Below are positions 9,021 to 17,114 of a stretch of DNA of 64,000 nt, one piece after another (position 1 is the first letter of the stretch; every line of letters starts with the position of its first letter). A program made the position numbers and the translations under genes. The stretch covers positions 1 through 64,000 of the forward strand of contig CAKZLK010000050.1 in NCBI GenBank assembly GCA_937125455.1. Direction: 5' to 3'. This DNA comes from an uncultured Aequorivita sp. Its GTDB lineage: Bacteria; Bacteroidota; Bacteroidia; Flavobacteriales; Flavobacteriaceae. The notes under the pieces were generated by a model. It was not told the origin of the DNA, made no database searches, and saw only the letters and a list, made by a program, of their open reading frames with translations.

Positions 9021-10952
9021 TTATTGATTGTGAACAATAGCTTTATAATCAATTGCTATATCATCTGCAGTCATTAGTTTCACTAAATAAACGCCATCAC
9101 TTAAATTACCTGTATAGAAGCTATACGTGTTGTTTGCGCCTAGGTTTTTCTCAGAGATTACAAGCTTGCCACTCATATCATAAACTGCAGCAGATTTTAT
9201 AGTATAACCTTCTGGGTTTTTTACCTCCAATTGATGTTGTGGGTTGTTTTGGAAGAAATTTACATTTGCCAAAACAGTGTTTTTTGCTTCAAGTTCGGAT
9301 TGTGGTATATCTTTCTTTACGTTCGGGTTGCGGAAAACGATAAAGAATCTATTGTCATACGTTCCAGCTGGCAGATTAATGATAGAAGGTCTGCCACCGT
9401 TGATGGATAAATTTTGATAGGTGTTTTCTTGACTATCAAATAAGTATGCTTGTTGATATGGTTTTTTAATCTCTTCTTTAAGATATACCTGAATGTCTGT
9501 TGTTTTGTTCAATTTAAACGCAATAGGCACTTGTTTGTTTGCTGCAAAATTGATTGTACTAATAACATAAGGCAAACGATTGTTGTCATTACCTACAGGA
9601 AAATAGGCATCTGTTTTTAAACCTAGAGGGCTCATCCCGTCTAGACCGCGGTCATAACCATCAGTTGCTTGATCGGAGAAATTTAATACCATGTCTCTAG
9701 TTATGGCTTCATCAAAAACTACCCACAAACGCATACCAGAAGTGCGATTGTCTGCAGAAATATTAGCACTGTCTGCTCCTAAAATACCATCAGGGCTGTT
9801 CTCTGTAGAAACTTCACCGTTTTCGTTAGTGCCAGGTCTTTGGAATACAGAGCCAGCAGTATCTTCTTTAAAAAAGACTCTATGTGCGTTTTTAATTTTT
9901 ACGGTTCCAGTAGCAGCACCCACAAACATAATTCCCTGACCTATAGGGGCAAAACGTTTGTTCAAATCGCTATTGGAGCTGGTTGCAACACTACCACCAT
10001 GGTTTCCCGCTGAATTCCATATATAAAATGGAGCAGCAACATAAGTTCCTAAATTGTTTCCGTTATATGGATCGCCATCTGTATCCTCTGCGCCAATGGT
10101 GTAAACTCCGTATCCATAAGGTTTATCAGTATAATAGTGAGAAGCTACCGTTCTATCTTCATCATAATACCAAAATGTTCCCAAAGCATCATTATCTGGA
10201 GAGTCATAAAATAGTTTGTTTAAGTCTAATGCGGAAGGGTATGGATTACCTGCAAGGGTCATTTGACCTTCTACTGGAACACCAGTTGGGGCAGCAACAG
10301 GAATAGTAAAAGTGCCACTATTTGGTCTTCCTCTAAATTCATATACTTGGTCGGGGCCTGGAGTGACTAATCCAACTCCTTTCATGGTAAACCCAAAACC
10401 AGGGGGTACTGCGGTACCACTGTTTATTCTAGTGTAATTTCCTAATGCTTCAGTTCCAGGAGTTTTGAATGTATACAACCATCTAGTAGAAATTGTCATA
10501 GGGCTAATGGTTCCGTCACGCCCTGTTGTTGTAGCTGCTTGTTGGGCTGCAGTTACTCCTAACGGTTCATAAATATTTTTTACACCAGCCCATGGGTTAC
10601 CGGCAGGCTGTGGAGCACCTAAATTCCCTGAGTAACCTACTGGAGAAGCCCAATAGTAATATGCCCAAGCATTGGTTTCAGGGGTGTTCTGTTGTACGGA
10701 AAGATGACCATCACCACTATTGGAAGAGGTGGTTCCTCCTTGTATTAGCTGGCCGTTGTTTCGCAAATATATGCTTGCTTCTGTATCGTTTAAGGTACTG
10801 TTTCGAGTAAGATTTATTTCTTGTGTTACATAAACTATTTGGTCATTTACATACACATAGGAATCTGAAGCGCCGTTTGGTTTTACGGTCAACTGAGCAA
10901 AAGCGCCTAAAGTAGTTAAAAGTAATGTTGAAAAGAGTAGTAGGTTTTTCAT
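9021..10952 (-). CDS. Large T9SS-sorted secreted protein
   Basis: A 643-aa exported protein. A signal peptide (1-19, GAFAQ) is followed by an N-terminal region typical of Bacteroidota surface proteins (NGASDSYVYVNDQIVYVTQ, GQLIQGG), then YYWASPVG and LAGNPYPSALD motifs that recur in flavobacterial secreted proteins. The C-terminal type IX sorting domain covers about 565-643 (NVNFFQNNPQHQLEV, SDGVYLVKLMT). No enzymatic motif is recognised; adhesive or structural roles are the usual guess for such proteins. It converges on rocD across a shared terminator. Confidence 0.87.
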   Translation of the reverse strand: MKNLLLFSTLLLTTLGAFAQLTVKPNGASDSYVYVNDQIVYVTQEINLTRNSTLNDTEASIYLRNNGQLIQGGTTSSNSGDGHLSVQQNTPETNAWAYYYWASPVGYSGNLGAPQPAGNPWAGVKNIYEPLGVTAAQQAATTTGRDGTISPMTISTRWLYTFKTPGTEALGNYTRINSGTAVPPGFGFTMKGVGLVTPGPDQVYEFRGRPNSGTFTIPVAAPTGVPVEGQMTLAGNPYPSALDLNKLFYDSPDNDALGTFWYYDEDRTVASHYYTDKPYGYGVYTIGAEDTDGDPYNGNNLGTYVAAPFYIWNSAGNHGGSVATSSNSDLNKRFAPIGQGIMFVGAATGTVKIKNAHRVFFKEDTAGSVFQRPGTNENGEVSTENSPDGILGADSANISADNRTSGMRLWVVFDEAITRDMVLNFSDQATDGYDRGLDGMSPLGLKTDAYFPVGNDNNRLPYVISTINFAANKQVPIAFKLNKTTDIQVYLKEEIKKPYQQAYLFDSQENTYQNLSINGGRPSIINLPAGTYDNRFFIVFRNPNVKKDIPQSELEAKNTVLANVNFFQNNPQHQLEVKNPEGYTIKSAAVYDMSGKLVISEKNLGANNTYSFYTGNLSDGVYLVKLMTADDIAIDYKAIVHNQ

Positions 10953-11132
10953 ATTTTTACAGTTTATAAAAGCTTTGTTGTTGGGGCAATCAAAGCCTTT
11001 TTTGACGGAATAAATTTATAAATAATATTCAATATATTATATAGATTGTCACAAAATACGTAAAAAATTCGTTATTAGACGATTAACATGGTTGAATTAC
11101 ACTTTAAGAAGTTTGTTTAAATTAAAAAAATA

Positions 11133-11140
11133 AAGGAGGT
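11133..11140 (+). promoter_or_regulatory. Perfect Shine-Dalgarno sequence
   Basis: AAGGAGGT lies 4 nt before the ATG at 11145 and is fully complementary to the usual 16S 3' tail. Almost no other gene in this window has such a site, in line with flavobacterial translation rarely using it, so this one stands out. Confidence 0.75.
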
Positions 11141-11144
11141 TTTT

Positions 11145-11690
11145 ATGACGATAGGCGATAAAGTTTCAGTATTAGATGATGTCATTTCGGGCGTGGTTAC
11201 TGGTTTAAAGGGCAATGAGGTTACTATTATGACTACTGATGGCTTTGAGCTAGATTTTTTAAAGAACGAACTCATTGTTATGGATGGTTCAATTTCTAAA
11301 AGGGAACTGGCACAAATGGATTTATCATCAGTCATGTCAGAAAAGAACCACAAAAAACCCGGAAAAACAAAACGCATAAAGCCAAAGGAGCGCAGTTTGC
11401 CACCAATGGAAGTCGATTTGCACATCAATCAACTGCTGCCAAAAACCCGCGGGCTTAACAATTATGAAATGCTAACTATTCAACTTGATACAGCAAAAAG
11501 ACAACTGGAATTTGCTATTTCAAAACGAATACAGAAAGTGGTTTTCATCCACGGTGTGGGAGAGGGAGTGCTGCGTACGGAGTTAGAATTTCTCTTTAAT
11601 CGGTATGATAACGTGAAATTTTACGATGCCGACTTTCAGAAGTATGGGCGTGGGGCTACTGAGGTTTATATTTTTCAGAATGTAAAATAA
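11145..11690 (+). CDS. Short DUF2027/Smr-domain protein
   Basis: A 181-aa cytosolic protein with two parts. The N-terminal SH3-like barrel (1-48, KVSVLDDVISGVVTGLKG) matches the first part of the DUF2027 family. The C-terminal Smr domain (about 88-180) carries DLH at 91-93 and HGVGEGVLR at 136-144, the motifs tied to nuclease activity in MutS2-type Smr proteins. Full-length Bacteroidota DUF2027 proteins are about twice as long, and a middle domain appears to be missing here. A basic linker (KKPGKTKRIKPKER) joins the halves. The start is confirmed by a perfect Shine-Dalgarno. The target, DNA or ribosome-bound mRNA, is unknown. Confidence 0.82.
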   Translation: MTIGDKVSVLDDVISGVVTGLKGNEVTIMTTDGFELDFLKNELIVMDGSISKRELAQMDLSSVMSEKNHKKPGKTKRIKPKERSLPPMEVDLHINQLLPKTRGLNNYEMLTIQLDTAKRQLEFAISKRIQKVVFIHGVGEGVLRTELEFLFNRYDNVKFYDADFQKYGRGATEVYIFQNVK

Positions 11691-11741
11691 CGAATTGTTA
11701 TTCGTTGATGTTATTAGCTAATCTGGTTTTAAATCAATAGT

Positions 11742-12629
11742 TTAAAACTCTGGAGTAGTTGTTTTATCAATGGTTTCAATATTATCGAGGGTACCCATAT
11801 TCAGTGTTTCCTGCGTAATTTCCTCTTCGCCGTTTATTAAGACCAAATTTTTCAAATTAATATTTACACTCTTAATAATTTTATATTTATGTTCACGGTA
11901 TTGGTTAACGCCATAACTATCTGCTACAGCAGGATTTAAATAATCTGCGCCCACATTAGGGTCTGTAACATCATTTCTGGGGTCTAGGTCCATGTTTTTG
12001 TCTTCGTCTCGGGTAAGCACTTCGTCGCCATCGTCATCAGCGTCTAGATAATCAGGGATTCCATCATTATCTGTGTCCAATGGATTTGTTAAAGGATCAT
12101 TGTCGCCATCGACATTTAAAATATCTAACTCTAGTGCCGTTGGTACATTGTCGCCATCGTCATCCACATCATATATATCTGGAAGTCCATCGCCATCCGT
12201 ATCTCCATTAAACTCCTTTTCGCCGGGAACACCGTCATTATCATCATATCCATAAATAGTTGTGAATTCTGCAGTACCGGAAGAAGCTAAATAATCAACA
12301 GTAACTCTTGGTGAAGTTGGTGGAATGCTGCTGCAGAAGTAGTTGTCTCCCAAAGCTCCGTCATAGGTTCGGTAGTTTACAAAATTGGAAGTGCCGTTAA
12401 TTGGATATGTTTTTACACCTTCTGTTTTGTATAGGCTATCTGTCACGCCAAGTTTTAGCGAGAGGCTTTCCAGCGCTTCTGGGTTCACTTTATAAAAAAC
12501 ATAATTACCCAATTCACCGCAGTATTTTAGGTCTGCGCTATCAAAATTGAAAGTAGTTACTATAATATCTCCATCGTTACAACTTTGAAGAAGAATTGCT
12601 GTTAAAAAAAGGAAAAGAATTTTTTTCAT
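11742..12629 (-). CDS. Lipoprotein with calcium-binding TSP3-like Asp repeats
   Basis: A 295-aa predicted lipoprotein. The lipobox is LLQSC with Cys17. The middle (about 135-230) holds tandem Asp-rich repeats of the thrombospondin type 3 / OmpA-linker kind (DGDGLPDIYDVDDDGD, DTDNDGIPDYLDADDDGD), which in known proteins bind calcium. Flanking regions are beta-rich and contain no enzyme motif. It likely sits on the outer membrane, possibly surface exposed. It converges on the Smr gene and is divergent from the cysteine desulfurase gene. Specific function unknown. Confidence 0.8.
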   Translation of the reverse strand: MKKILFLFLTAILLQSCNDGDIIVTTFNFDSADLKYCGELGNYVFYKVNPEALESLSLKLGVTDSLYKTEGVKTYPINGTSNFVNYRTYDGALGDNYFCSSIPPTSPRVTVDYLASSGTAEFTTIYGYDDNDGVPGEKEFNGDTDGDGLPDIYDVDDDGDNVPTALELDILNVDGDNDPLTNPLDTDNDGIPDYLDADDDGDEVLTRDEDKNMDLDPRNDVTDPNVGADYLNPAVADSYGVNQYREHKYKIIKSVNINLKNLVLINGEEEITQETLNMGTLDNIETIDKTTTPEF

Positions 12630-12707
12630 TATATATCTAAATCATCAACAGCTACAAAGTAAAGCATTTCTTTTTAACTGAAAGGTGGGCAAAACTGTTT
12701 TAATATG

Positions 12708-12715
12708 TATTTTTG
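12708..12715 (+). promoter_or_regulatory. -7 promoter element for the cysteine desulfurase gene
   Basis: TATTTTTG, a perfect TAnnTTTG, lies 76 nt before the ATG at 12792, giving a predicted leader of about 70 nt. The -33 element is weak. Confidence 0.6.
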
Positions 12716-12791
12716 CGCCCAGAAACAATGAGGCGGAATTTGCCTTAAATACAACTCGGTCAGAGCTTGATTTTACAAATAAAATTACTAA

Positions 12792-13940
12792 ATGAAAAAA
12801 GTATATTTTGATAGTGCGGCAACTACGCAACTAAGGGATGAAGTGATTAATTGCATTACGGAAGTGTTAAAAACAGAATACGGAAATCCTTCATCTACAC
12901 ATTCTTACGGAAGGTCTTCTAAATCTTTACTTGAGAATTCTAGAAAGGAAATAGCAAAGTTGTTGAATGTTTCTGCAAGCGAAATAATCTTTACTTCTGG
13001 CGGTACAGAGGCGGACAATTTGATACTCACTAGCGCTGTACGCGACCTTGGCGTAAAACGAATTATTTCTAGCCGCATTGAACATCATGCAGTTTTACAC
13101 ACACTAGAGTGGCTTCAAAAAGAATACGGCATTCAGTTAGATTATGTGAAACTTGACGAATGCGGCCAAGTTGATTACGCGCATTTAGAAAACCTTTTAG
13201 CTAATACTTCTGATAAAACATTGGTGAGTTTGATGCACGTAAACAATGAAGTGGGAAACCTTCTGGATTTAAAGAAAGTTGCACTTCTCTGCAAATCGCA
13301 TAAAGCTCTTTTTCATAGTGATACTGTACAATCTGTAGGTCATTTTGAGCTTGATTTTAAAGAAATCCCCATAGATTTTGCAGCTGCAGCCGCCCATAAA
13401 TTTCACGGTCCAAAAGGTGCTGGGTTTGCTTTTATAAGAAAAAACTCTGGGTTACGATCTTTGATTCACGGAGGAGAGCAGGAACGAGGATTGCGTGCAG
13501 GAACGGAAGCGGTTTATGCCATAGCCGGCATGGCGGAGGCATTAAAGATTTCCTATCAAAACCTTGAAGAAGAACGAAAATATATATCCGAGCTAAAGAA
13601 ATATTTTAAAGGGCAACTTTCGGCAACCATTCCAGGAATAAAATTTAATGGAAGTTGTGGTGATACTGAAAAAAGCACATATACACTATTGAACGTGTGT
13701 CTTCCTATTTCCGCAGAAAAGGCGATGTTGCTTTTGTTTCAGTTGGATTTAAGAGGAATAGCTTGCTCCAAAGGGAGCGCCTGCCAGAGTGGAGCTGAAG
13801 GGGGATCCCATGTTTTGAATGAAATTCTTTCTGACGAAGATTTAAGCAAACCTTCCATCCGTTTTTCCTTCTCCAGTTTCAATACTAAAGAAGATGTTGA
13901 TTTTGTGGTGGATGTTTTGAAGGAGTTTATCTCTGAATAA
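12792..13940 (+). CDS. Cysteine desulfurase (NifS/IscS family)
   Basis: A 382-aa PLP enzyme that removes sulfur from cysteine as a persulfide for Fe-S cluster or thio-cofactor synthesis. The N-terminal YFDSAATTQL, GNPSSTHSYGR and TSGGTEADN segments are the family hallmarks. The PLP Lys is K203 in AAHKFHGPKG, and the catalytic Cys is C331 in CSKGSACQSG. No isc or suf scaffold genes lie next to it, so this is a stand-alone copy; which pathway it serves cannot be told. The next gene on the same strand starts 10 nt downstream. Confidence 0.93.
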   Translation: MKKVYFDSAATTQLRDEVINCITEVLKTEYGNPSSTHSYGRSSKSLLENSRKEIAKLLNVSASEIIFTSGGTEADNLILTSAVRDLGVKRIISSRIEHHAVLHTLEWLQKEYGIQLDYVKLDECGQVDYAHLENLLANTSDKTLVSLMHVNNEVGNLLDLKKVALLCKSHKALFHSDTVQSVGHFELDFKEIPIDFAAAAAHKFHGPKGAGFAFIRKNSGLRSLIHGGEQERGLRAGTEAVYAIAGMAEALKISYQNLEEERKYISELKKYFKGQLSATIPGIKFNGSCGDTEKSTYTLLNVCLPISAEKAMLLLFQLDLRGIACSKGSACQSGAEGGSHVLNEILSDEDLSKPSIRFSFSSFNTKEDVDFVVDVLKEFISE

Positions 13941-13950
13941 TAAGTGTATT

Positions 13951-14636
13951 ATGAAAAAGCTCTTTTTACTTCCAATACTGTTTGTATTTCAAATAGCTTT
14001 TTCACAACAAGATCAAACTATTTCATTTCTGTATCCTGAATGTATGGACGAAGTGATGTCTGGGTTTCAAAAAATGATCTTTACAAGTATAGGTCATTTT
14101 TTTAAGTAGAGAAAGATAATCATCACTATTTCTACATCGAAAGATATGATAAAAAAAATTCAAGAAAGCCAAAATTCTTTCTAAAAGGGTTGCCTTTTGA
14201 AGAAAGTCCAGTAGTGGGTGAGTGGTTTGGCAGGATGATCTTTCCGGGTGAACATCTGTACCTATCGATTCCTAACTTGGAAGATGAAAAGAATAGTAAT
14301 TCCTATTATATATACGCAAAAGGGGATCTGATTGAAAAGGAAAACAATGAGTTCCCCTTTTTTGATAGTTTTGATAATTATGAACTTTGCATGTTACATA
14401 AAAATAAAAACAGCCTTATTTTTTCTTTGGATTCAATTAATGCTTGGGGTGCAGGAGGTTTTGAAGGAGGAGTGTTTTTATATTGGATCGGCGATTTGAA
14501 TGGCGATAAACAAATTGATATAATTCTTGGAGCTTCCCAAGATTTTAGAGGTACGTCTTATTATTTTTTACTTTCAAACGACAATCCAGATCAAATATTC
14601 ACGCAGTATGATGCGTGCGGTTGTTCAAGTTGTTGA
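13951..14636 (+). pseudogene. Frameshifted secreted-protein gene
   Basis: An ATG at 13951 opens a frame with a clear signal peptide (MKKLFLLPILFVFQIAFSQQ) that stops at TAG 14107-14109. The -1 frame is open from 14106 to 14636 and reads on coherently (VEKDNHHYFYIERYD, then GEWFGRMIFPGE, and FLYWIGDLNGDKQIDIILG near the end, finishing GCSSC). Restoring a single G at AAG/TAG (14106) joins the two into one protein of about 228 aa. The segment GDLNGDKQID resembles a calcium-binding FG-GAP/EF-type loop. This is either a real one-base deletion or a sequencing error. The intact protein would be secreted and its family is not recognised. Confidence 0.75.
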
Positions 14637-14645
14637 AAATTTCTT

Positions 14646-17111
14646 CTAAAACTTTGCAGTAAGCCTCACGTTGAAAACACGAGGTGTCAGGTAATTTGGG
14701 ATGGAATATTGAACTTTGGTGTACACATCTCTTACAAACGTATTTGTAATTGAGTTTTGCACATCAAAAATGTTGAATATCTCTGCACCAATAGAAAATT
14801 CCTTAAAAGGTTTCAGCCAACCACGGTCCCTTAGTTTAGTGTCATCTACAATTACATAGCTTACGCCTAGATCCGCACGTTTATAGTCTGGTAAGCGCAC
14901 TTGATATTTATAGGGGTCTGCATAACTAGGTGAACCGCCAGGAAGTCCTGTGTTATATGTTAAGTTAAGATACATCTTAAGAGAAGGAATAACTTTCACG
15001 TAATCCTGGAAAAGCATTCCAAACTTCAAACGTTGGTCTGTTGGACGAAAGATGTAGCCGCGATCGTCAATGTTTTCTTCTGTTTTCAAATAACCAAAGC
15101 TCAACCAGCTTTCAGTTCCGGGAACAAACTCTCCGGCCAAACGTAAATCAAGTCCATAAGCGTAGGCAACAGCATTGTTAGTGGCGCGATAACGTATTCG
15201 GACATTTTCCAAGGTATAAGGGTTAACGTCGGTTAAATGTTTGTAATATAGCTCTGTGTTCAAGCGGAAGGCACGGTCCCACATTTTGAAACTGTAATCG
15301 TTTCCAAATACAATGTGGATAGACTTCTGCGCTTTCACTCCAGGACGAACTGTTCCAGAGGAATCACGTAATTCTCTATAAAATGGGGGTTGGTAATAAA
15401 CTCCACCTGAAAGCCTAAAAAGCATATCCTTGTCCCAATCAGGTTTTAAAGCAACCTGAGCACGTGGACTGAATACTGTTTGTGTAGTACTTGTTATATT
15501 TTTACCGCTTACCGTCCAGTTATGTGCCCTAATTCCGGCATTAAGCCATAGTTCACTGTTTCCAAGATTTGTTTTTCTGCTCCATTGCGCATATCCTGAA
15601 ATTCGGTCAATCTGTGTGTCATTTTGTGCACGAACGTTTGTATAGGGCACAATTGGAGAGGTGTCTGGTTCGTAAGGTTGATTGTTTGGAGGAAATATTG
15701 GAGGACGAATTGAGAACCCGGCAGAATCAATAATTTCATATTCCTGCACACGGTCACGAATATCCTCGCGGGTATATTTAATACCGTATTCTATATTGTT
15801 ATCTTCGATGTTTAGGTTTCCTTTATGTTCTACATTTAGAATCAAAGCATCTAAATCATTTCGGGCGTGGGTAAGTTGTCCGCCGATACCACGAGTAAAT
15901 TCAACAGTACCTAAATCCTCACTACCAATTTCGGTATTTACTTCACCCAAACGGTATTCGGCAAGGATGTCGTAATATTCCTGTTCGGTGGTTTGATAGA
16001 GGGAGGCAATAAATTTTGCCGTGTAGTTTTCTGAAACTACCCAAGTAGATTTTAATGCCCCAAAGTATGTGTTGTAACGATCTTCTTCGCGACCTTCATA
16101 AAATACAAGAAGGGCAATGGGATCTGTAATAGTTCCAAAGTTTGTTTGTCTTGTTAGGGGTCTGTAATTATATTCGTTTAAGGAAACATTTCCTAAAAAG
16201 CTAACTTCAAAGTTATTGGTGAACTTATAAGTTAGATAGGTCTGTGCATCGGCAAATTTAGGGCGATAGTTGGTTTCGGTCTGTTTAGCCTGAACAAAAA
16301 GACTGTTATCACGATATCGAACTCCAAGAATTCCGGAAAGGCGTCCATTTTTTGAAATACCTTCGATAGAACCACTGGCCCCCAAAAGACTAGCATCTAT
16401 TGTAGCGCCAAAATCAACGGGGCGACGGTATGTAATGTCCAAAACAGAGGATAGCTTATCGCCATATTTTGCTTGAAAACCACCTGCGGAAAATTCCACA
16501 TTGCTTGTTAAGTCACTGTTTACAAAGCTTAAACCTTCTTGTTGGCCGCTTCGGATAAGAAATGGACGATATACTTCAATTTCGTTAACGTAAACTAGGT
16601 TTTCGTCGTAGTTTCCACCACGAACTGCATATTGCGTACTCAGCTCGTCGTTCCCATTAACGCCTGGAAGGGACTTCAAAAGGTTTTCAACACCTGCATT
16701 GGCACCCACCATTTTCCGGATTACTTCGGGCGAAAGCGTGGTTACACCTTCAACACGTTTATTTTCACGACCAGAAATTACTACTGGACTAATTTGCTCA
16801 ATAGTAGTGTTCATTACAGGATTTAGTTGGTAATCTTCTACTGGCGAAAGATTTAAAGTAACCTGTATTTTTTTGTGTCCAACGTGAGAGAAAGTAACAA
16901 CAACATCTTGGTTGGATGGTATTTCCAAAAGGTAATATCCATTCAAATCAGATATGGTTCCATTGGTGTCATAAGTTACATTTACTCCATAAAGCGGCGT
17001 ATTATTTTCGTCTAAAATTACTCCTCGAACGATGGCTTTTTGAGCAAACATAGTGGTTGCGAAAAAAAAGAAAAGGAGCGTGAGTGGTAGTTTAATTGTC
17101 TTCAAAAGCAA
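14646..17111 (-). CDS. TonB-dependent receptor with carboxypeptidase-like regulatory domain
   Basis: An outer-membrane receptor of about 820 aa. After a signal peptide comes a CarboxypepD_reg-like domain (about 25-105; VRGVILDENNTPLYGVNVTY), then a TonB plug (about 115-235; LLKSLPGVNGNDELSTQYAVRGG split as GVNGNDELST and YAVRGGNYDEN), then a 22-strand-type barrel ending in the aromatic NVRLTAKF. No TonB box can be assigned with confidence. No SusD partner is adjacent. Its start is 3 nt after the stop of the M23 peptidase, so they form one transcript. There is no ATG near the signal peptide: TTG at 17111 or, more in keeping with an MKT start, TTG at 17105. Substrate unknown. Confidence 0.9.
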   Translation of the reverse strand: MLLKTIKLPLTLLFFFFATTMFAQKAIVRGVILDENNTPLYGVNVTYDTNGTISDLNGYYLLEIPSNQDVVVTFSHVGHKKIQVTLNLSPVEDYQLNPVMNTTIEQISPVVISGRENKRVEGVTTLSPEVIRKMVGANAGVENLLKSLPGVNGNDELSTQYAVRGGNYDENLVYVNEIEVYRPFLIRSGQQEGLSFVNSDLTSNVEFSAGGFQAKYGDKLSSVLDITYRRPVDFGATIDASLLGASGSIEGISKNGRLSGILGVRYRDNSLFVQAKQTETNYRPKFADAQTYLTYKFTNNFEVSFLGNVSLNEYNYRPLTRQTNFGTITDPIALLVFYEGREEDRYNTYFGALKSTWVVSENYTAKFIASLYQTTEQEYYDILAEYRLGEVNTEIGSEDLGTVEFTRGIGGQLTHARNDLDALILNVEHKGNLNIEDNNIEYGIKYTREDIRDRVQEYEIIDSAGFSIRPPIFPPNNQPYEPDTSPIVPYTNVRAQNDTQIDRISGYAQWSRKTNLGNSELWLNAGIRAHNWTVSGKNITSTTQTVFSPRAQVALKPDWDKDMLFRLSGGVYYQPPFYRELRDSSGTVRPGVKAQKSIHIVFGNDYSFKMWDRAFRLNTELYYKHLTDVNPYTLENVRIRYRATNNAVAYAYGLDLRLAGEFVPGTESWLSFGYLKTEENIDDRGYIFRPTDQRLKFGMLFQDYVKVIPSLKMYLNLTYNTGLPGGSPSYADPYKYQVRLPDYKRADLGVSYVIVDDTKLRDRGWLKPFKEFSIGAEIFNIFDVQNSITNTFVRDVYTKVQYSIPNYLTPRVFNVRLTAKF

Positions 17112-17114
17112 GGG

